Shown piece after piece: positions 60,700 to 64,000 of a DNA stretch of 64,000 nt (position 1 is the first letter of the stretch; each line of letters opens with the position of its first letter). Both the position numbers and the translations under genes were made by a program. The notes under the pieces are model-generated. The model was not told the DNA's origin. It saw only the letters and a list, made by a program, of their open reading frames with translations, and searched no databases. Where the stretch lies: NCBI GenBank assembly GCA_944385965.1, contig CALWZG010000061.1, forward strand, positions 1 to 64,000, written 5' to 3'. This stretch comes from an uncultured Anaerotruncus sp. GTDB taxonomy: Bacteria; Bacillota; Clostridia; Oscillospirales; Ruminococcaceae.

Positions 60700-62547
60700 A
60701 TGATGGAAAACCCACGGCTGCCCTTCCTGGCGGACAAGGCTCATAGGCTGCCTTTGCTGCCGGGGGTGTATATCATGAAGAACAAGGCGGGGGAGATTAT
60801 CTACGTCGGCAAGGCCAAGGCACTGAAAAACCGAGTGAGCAGTTATTTCCGCTCGGTGGAGAAGCACCTGCCCAAGGTGTACAAAATGGTGTCCCAGGTT
60901 CATGATTTCGATTATATCGTTACCGACAGTGAGTTTGAGGCCCTAGTGCTGGAATGCAGCTTGATTAAGCAGCACGCCCCTAAATACAACATCCTGCTGA
61001 AGGACGATAAGGGGTACAGCTATATCAAGGTCTATCCCAAGGAGTTCAGCCGGATTCGTATGGCGCTGCAAAAGGATGACGAGCCAGGGGCCACCTATAT
61101 CGGCCCCTATATGTCCTCCTATGTGGTGCGGGAAACGGTGGATGAGGCCAACAAAGCTTTTAAGCTGCCCACCTGTACCCGTAAGTTCCCACAGGAGTTC
61201 GGCAAGGGGCGCCCCTGCTTGAATTATCACATCAAACAGTGTATGGGGGTGTGCCTGGGAAAGGTGTCCCTGGAGGAATATAATGAGGTGCTGGAGCAGG
61301 CGCTTGATTATATCAAAGGGGGCAGCGCCCAAAGTGTGCAGAAGCTGACCCAGCGTATGGAGGAGTGCGCTGAGAATATGGAGTTCGAGAAGGCCGCCCA
61401 GCTGCGGGACCGCATCCGGGCCATCAGTCGCCTGGCCCAGGCGGACCAGAAGGTGATTTGGGCCAAGGGGCTGCCGGACCAGGATGTGGTAGCCCTTCAG
61501 CGGGTCCAGGAGGAGACCTGTGCCGTGGTCCTGAAATTCCGGGGGGAACGGCTGGTGGATAAGCAGGATTTCCTGCTGGGAGAGGTGGAGGAGCTGACCT
61601 CCGCCCGGCTGGAATTCCTGCTGCGCTATTACAATACCCGTCAGGAGATTCCCAAGCGGATTCAGCTGGACGGTGAGATTGAGGACATGGAGCTGACCGC
61701 CCGCTGGCTGACCCAACAGGGAGGGCATAAGGTGGAGCTGCGGGTACCTCAGCGGGGGGAGCAGCTGAAACTGGTGGAGCTGGCCCGGAAGAACGCCGCG
61801 GAAAAACTGGCTCTGCGGAACCACCGCTCTGGCCGGGAGGTGGCGGCTTTGGATGAGCTGGCCCGTCTGCTGGGGCTGGATAAGCCTCCCGCCTATATTG
61901 AGGCCTACGACATTTCCAACATCGGTTCTGCCACTGTGGTGGCGGGGATGGTGGTCTTTGAGAACGGGCGCCCCCAGAAGCGCCTTTACCGGAAGTTCAA
62001 CATCCAGACGGTCAGCGGTACCGATGACTACGCCAGCATGTCAGAAGTGCTGGAACGCCGTTTTAACCGGTATCTGGACCCTGAACAGCAGGACGAGGCC
62101 TTTGACCGCCTGCCAGATTTGATTCTTTTGGATGGAGGAAAGGGCCATGTGGGGACCATTGCACCCTTGTTGGCGGGAATGGGAATTCAGGTGCCTGTCT
62201 TTGGCATGGTGAAGGATGACAAGCATCGTACCAGAGCCATCGCCCTTTCCGGCGGGGAAATTTCCATTGCCTCCCACCGCAGCGCCTTTACCCTGGTGTC
62301 CAACATCCAGGAGGAGGTCCACCGGTATTCCATCGGCTACTCCCGGCAGAAGCATCAGAAAAACGCTTTTCAACTGGCCTTGACCCAATGCCCTGGTATT
62401 GGAAAGACCCGGGCCGCCCAATTGTTCCGCCACTTTAAAACCATGAAGGCTATCAAGGAGGCCAGCATTGAGGAGTTGGCCCAGGTGGAGGGAATGTCTG
62501 CTCCAGTGGCCGAAAAGTTGTTTTTCTTTTTGCGGGCGGAAGATTGA
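60700..62547 (+). CDS. uvrC: excinuclease ABC subunit C
   Basis: 615 residues from the ATG at 60700 (AAAGGAGGAGG upstream; next ATG 3 nt later is possible). GIY-YIG nuclease at the N-terminus (PGVYIMKNKAGEIIYVGKAK), a Cys-containing middle region (C-x11-C around CTRKFPQEFGKGRPC), a UVR coiled coil (FEKAAQLRDRIRAI), the RNase H-like nuclease (DISNIGSATVV) and helix-hairpin-helix motifs at the end (CPGIGKTRAAQL). It makes the two cuts in nucleotide excision repair. Confidence 0.98.
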   Translation: MMENPRLPFLADKAHRLPLLPGVYIMKNKAGEIIYVGKAKALKNRVSSYFRSVEKHLPKVYKMVSQVHDFDYIVTDSEFEALVLECSLIKQHAPKYNILLKDDKGYSYIKVYPKEFSRIRMALQKDDEPGATYIGPYMSSYVVRETVDEANKAFKLPTCTRKFPQEFGKGRPCLNYHIKQCMGVCLGKVSLEEYNEVLEQALDYIKGGSAQSVQKLTQRMEECAENMEFEKAAQLRDRIRAISRLAQADQKVIWAKGLPDQDVVALQRVQEETCAVVLKFRGERLVDKQDFLLGEVEELTSARLEFLLRYYNTRQEIPKRIQLDGEIEDMELTARWLTQQGGHKVELRVPQRGEQLKLVELARKNAAEKLALRNHRSGREVAALDELARLLGLDKPPAYIEAYDISNIGSATVVAGMVVFENGRPQKRLYRKFNIQTVSGTDDYASMSEVLERRFNRYLDPEQQDEAFDRLPDLILLDGGKGHVGTIAPLLAGMGIQVPVFGMVKDDKHRTRAIALSGGEISIASHRSAFTLVSNIQEEVHRYSIGYSRQKHQKNAFQLALTQCPGIGKTRAAQLFRHFKTMKAIKEASIEELAQVEGMSAPVAEKLFFFLRAED

Positions 62548-62572
62548 CAAAAAAGCAAAAAAACGGGATAAT
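62544..62572 (+). promoter_or_regulatory. promoter of rsmD-coaD
   Basis: TTGACA (62544-62549, overlapping the uvrC stop), a 17-bp A-rich spacer and GATAAT (62567-62572). Confidence 0.75.
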
Positions 62573-62578
62573 ATATAA

Positions 62579-62667
62579 GTTATAGCGGGGTTCCGCGCGG
62601 TGGGCGGCTTTTTAGGCCCGCCGAGAAATATGGGCGAAAGCCCCAGCCAAGCATAGGAGAAACGTGT
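62579..62667 (+). other. structured GC-rich leader of rsmD
   Basis: The roughly 90-nt leader has GGCGG/CCGCC (62609-62628 region) and GGGC-GAAA-GCCC (near 62637-62648), a GNRA-capped hairpin, flanked by GGGG/CCCC that could close a longer helix. No U-run follows. It may be a regulatory RNA or simply a stabilising leader; I match it to no known class. Confidence 0.4.
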
Positions 62668-63225
62668 ATGAGAGTAATCACTGGTTCCGCCAGGGGTACC
62701 CGGCTTCAGGCGCCGGAAGGGCTGGCCACCCGCCCCACCTCGGATATGGCGAAAGAGGGCATTTTCAGTGTGCTTCATTTTGAAGTTCCCGAGGCCATGG
62801 TATTGGACCTGTTCGCTGGAAGCGGGCAGCTGGGGATAGAGGCTTTGTCCAGAGGGGCCAGGGCCGCTGTATTGGTGGACAGCTCCCGGGAGGCCCAAGA
62901 GATTATCCGCAAAAATCTGGCGGCGGCCAAACTGGCCTCCAAAGCCAGGGTTGCCGCTATGGAGGCATCCTCTTATCTGGCGGGATGCCGGGAGCGGTTT
63001 GACATTGTGTTTTTGGACCCGCCTTACGGTCAGAAACTGATTGAAAAGGTGCTGCCCATGGTGGCGGAGAAAATGAATCCAGGAGGGGTCATCGTCTGCG
63101 AGACCGGCCGGGAGGTGGACGAGGAACTGCCCCAGGAAGCCGGAAACGGATTTGTGATTCATAGGACCTATCGGTATGGCAGGGCCAGGGTGACCACCTA
63201 TCGCCGCCCACAGGAGGAGTTTTGA
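62668..63225 (+). CDS. rsmD: 16S rRNA (guanine966-N2)-methyltransferase
   Basis: 185 residues. N-terminal RVITGSARGTRL, SAM motif DLFAGSGQLGIEAL near residue 47 and catalytic DPPYG. It methylates G966 of 16S rRNA in the 30S head. Its stop overlaps the coaD start by one base (TGATG). Confidence 0.96.
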   Translation: MRVITGSARGTRLQAPEGLATRPTSDMAKEGIFSVLHFEVPEAMVLDLFAGSGQLGIEALSRGARAAVLVDSSREAQEIIRKNLAAAKLASKARVAAMEASSYLAGCRERFDIVFLDPPYGQKLIEKVLPMVAEKMNPGGVIVCETGREVDEELPQEAGNGFVIHRTYRYGRARVTTYRRPQEEF

Positions 63226-63719
63226 TGGAGCGTTTAGTCATCTGTCCCGGCAGCTTTGACCCCATCACTAAGGGCCACGAGGATATTATCCGCCGGGCCG
63301 CTACCTTGTTTGACCGGGTGGTTGTTGTTGTAGGGGCCAATCCTGAAAAAAGAGGATTGTTTACCGTTGAGGAGCGGGCGGAACTGATTCGCCGCACCTG
63401 CGCTGACCTTCCCAATGTGGAGGTGGACCAGTTCGACGGCCTGCTGATTGATTATGTTCGCCGGCGCAAGGCGGTGGCCATTGTGAAGGGCCTGCGAGCG
63501 GTATCGGATTTCGATTATGAGTTCCAGATGGCGCTCACCAACAAAAAGCTGATGGCGGACGCGGAAACCATTTTCCTCACCCCCAACAGCGACAATATGT
63601 ATCTGTCCTCCAGCATGGTCCGGCAGATTGGGCATTTTGGAGGAGACATCAGCCCTTTTATCCCAGAGGCGATTCTGGAGACCGTCCGGCAGCGGATGGA
63701 GCGAACCAGAACAGAATAA
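63225..63719 (+). CDS. coaD: phosphopantetheine adenylyltransferase
   Basis: 164 residues from the ATG at 63225 (AGGAGG upstream). Nucleotidyltransferase fold: PGSFDPITKGHEDII (T/H-x-G-H motif), the KGLRAVSDFDYEFQMA loop and the C-terminal SSSMVR. It adenylates 4'-phosphopantetheine in CoA synthesis. Paired with rsmD as in many bacteria. Confidence 0.98.
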   Translation: MERLVICPGSFDPITKGHEDIIRRAATLFDRVVVVVGANPEKRGLFTVEERAELIRRTCADLPNVEVDQFDGLLIDYVRRRKAVAIVKGLRAVSDFDYEFQMALTNKKLMADAETIFLTPNSDNMYLSSSMVRQIGHFGGDISPFIPEAILETVRQRMERTRTE

Positions 63720-63746
63720 AAATCCAAGGCAAAGGAGAGGTTGGCT

Positions 63747-64000
63747 TTGAATATAGACGATATTTTGGATATGATTGATGAACTGTTGGATAGGGCTTGG
63801 AGCCTGCCACTGTCCGGCGGCCGCTGTGTGGTGGACGCGGACAAGGTGCGGGATTTGATTGATGACATCCGCCTGAATATTCCCGGGGAAATCAAGCAGG
63901 CCAAGGCCATTGTTTCCGACCGCACCGAGATTATCGAGGGAGCCAAGAAGGAGGCAGAGGCCATTGTGCGCAAGGCGGAAGAACGGGCCAGAGCGCTGGT
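63747..64000 (+). CDS. ATPase-type coiled-coil protein downstream of coaD (3' end beyond window)
   Basis: The frame opens at TTG 63747 with AAAGGAGAGG just ahead, and is open to the window end (84 codons). The start NIDDILDMIDELLDRAW and a basic/acidic helix with KEAEAIVRKAEERARAL resemble proteins annotated as ATPase or V-ATPase subunit H-like that follow coaD in clostridia. The function is unclear. 27 nt after coaD, so likely co-transcribed. Confidence 0.75.
   Translation, partial: MNIDDILDMIDELLDRAWSLPLSGGRCVVDADKVRDLIDDIRLNIPGEIKQAKAIVSDRTEIIEGAKKEAEAIVRKAEERARAL

Noticed and set aside
1..64000. CRISPR arrays, insertion sequences, integrases, rRNA genes
   Set aside because: No regularly spaced direct repeats, transposase or recombinase frames, or rRNA-like sequence were found on either strand.

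Overview
The window looks like the chromosome of an anaerobic, low-to-moderate GC Firmicute of class Clostridia. The Oscillospiraceae/Acutalibacteraceae type of gut clostridium is the best guess, but that rank is inference. Supporting signs are strong AGGAGG-type ribosome sites with frequent TTG/GTG starts, RNase Y, the ylxM-ffh-rpsP-khpA-rimM-trmD block, an HPr with both His15 and Ser46, a T-box in front of thrS, formate-THF ligase, FeoAB, a flavin reductase-rubredoxin fusion, a PduL-type phosphotransacylase and DUF3793. There is no prophage, insertion sequence, integrase or CRISPR array. Gene content is mostly housekeeping, and the notable material is in regulation.

Layout. 1-0.4 kb: three tRNA genes (Phe partial, Gly, Cys). 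0.4-5 kb: dicluster-type ferredoxin divergent from a Crp/Fnr regulator, a tandem SUKH-like protein, an FMN reductase and DegV. 5.1-7.6 kb: feoAB. 7.7-12.4 kb: creatininase-family protein, PlsC, a radical SAM protein, a CI/LexA-like repressor divergent from a small membrane protein, and pyrophosphatase. 12.5-18.9 kb: chemoreceptor, T-box-thrS, rny and a 56-residue membrane microprotein. 19-21.1 kb: frameshifted diguanylate cyclase and Hrb. 21.4-26.6 kb: minus-strand operon rodA-fhs-tsaE-tsaB-rpiB-upp. 26.8-36.2 kb: two-component system, PduL, uracil-DNA glycosylase, NSS transporter, cytidylate-kinase-like protein, CDF transporter, DUF896 and sirtuin. 36.3-40.2 kb: WG-repeat lipoprotein, then cysK-cysE behind a Cys-codon-rich leader peptide. 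40.3-42.5 kb: tyrosine phosphatase, DtxR-like regulator, flavodoxin and DUF3793. 42.7-46.4 kb: two-component system flanked by a PepSY protein and a lipoprotein. 46.6-55.5 kb: transporter with an in-frame TGA, argH, fumC, LRR protein, CLC channel, Usp-like protein and hydrolase. 55.6-64 kb: SRP/ribosome block, DUF554, HPr, uvrC, rsmD, coaD.

How parts work together. (1) A palindromic box, TTAGC-N4-GCTAA, occurs three times around the promoter of DUF3793-flavodoxin and once, with one mismatch, in front of feoA. A DtxR-fold regulator sits beside the flavodoxin, so an iron-limitation regulon is likely; that regulator lacks most canonical metal ligands. (2) cysK and cysE follow a classical-looking attenuator: consensus promoter, 38-codon leader with four Cys codons within six, a 7-bp antiterminator candidate inside the leader coding sequence, and a terminator with a U-run. 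(3) The PepSY and lipoprotein promoters on either side of a two-component system share TTTAAT-N5-TTTAAT placed exactly 10 nt from the -10 element, which predicts the response-regulator site. (4) A self-cleavable repressor and a small membrane protein share an operator-filled divergent promoter.

Two genes look damaged: the diguanylate cyclase (frameshift in its GGDEF domain) and the 46.6 kb transporter (Gly-to-TGA). Functional calls come from motifs read by eye; no database search was run.
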